Positions 20,985 to 21,002 of a stretch of DNA of 21,002 nucleotides are shown in pieces. Numbering within the stretch: the stretch's first letter is position 1; the number at the start of each line of letters is the position of its first letter. This DNA is from Candidatus Omnitrophota bacterium (lineage in GTDB: Bacteria > Omnitrophota > Gorgyraeia > Velamenicoccales > Velamenicoccaceae). The position numbers were made by a program, and so were the translations under genes. The notes beneath the pieces were generated by a model. It was not told the DNA's origin and ran no database searches. It saw nothing but the letters and a program-made list of their open reading frames with translations. The stretch lies in NCBI GenBank assembly GCA_028717105.1, contig JAQUOM010000017.1, positions 1-21,002 on the forward strand, written 5' to 3'.

Positions 20985-21002
20985 AGATCGGAAGAGCACA
21001 CG
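20985..21002. other. Illumina TruSeq adapter sequence at the window end
   Basis: The last 18 bases, AGATCGGAAGAGCACACG, equal the start of the standard TruSeq read-1 adapter. They replace conserved cysS sequence exactly where homology to CysRS stops. This is untrimmed adapter assembled into the contig end, not genomic DNA. Confidence 0.95.

Overview
The window looks like a contig end from an uncultured diderm bacterium, probably metagenomic. LptF/LptG genes imply an outer membrane with lipopolysaccharide export. The DNA is moderately GC-rich, all three stop codons are used, and neither tRNA gene encodes its CCA end. Tight operons of housekeeping genes, two unrecognised membrane proteins wedged into them and small GC-rich palindromes in the spacers recall candidate phyla such as Omnitrophota. 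That placement is an impression and was not tested. The last 18 bases equal the start of an Illumina TruSeq adapter, so the right edge is artificial.

Layout. Positions 1-2001 (minus strand): an unknown two-helix membrane protein, trpB and the first 24 codons of trpA. Positions 2134-2678: tRNA-Phe(GAA) on minus and tRNA-Leu(CAG) on plus, the latter with a near-consensus sigma-70 promoter, with a repeat-rich gene-free stretch between. Positions 2776-6131 (minus): pyrE, a BaiN/HI0933-type flavoprotein, and one open frame joining Maf to an M48 metalloprotease. Positions 6244-9160 (plus): comF-like phosphoribosyltransferase, lptF, lptG. pyrE and comF are divergent, and both promoters predict almost leaderless mRNAs. 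Positions 9475-20984 (minus): a long operon, cysS(partial)-tmk-holB-ricT-metG-tatD-DUF362/ferredoxin-mtnA-thiL-tsaE-unknown-tsaB-alr, mostly with 4-bp or longer overlaps. It covers aminoacylation, dTTP synthesis, replication clamp loading, tRNA t6A modification, thiamine diphosphate synthesis and D-alanine supply.

No phage, transposase, CRISPR array or defence system was seen. The least explained content is in the spacers. They hold short perfect palindromes and 7- or 10-bp tandem repeats, often as two inverted arrays around a centre, between genes that otherwise look co-transcribed (trpB/trpA, tsaB/alr, tatD/metG, baiN/maf). Other points of note are the Maf-M48 fusion, a possible small gene overlapping the alr stop and broken by one in-frame TAG, and the leaderless promoter pair.
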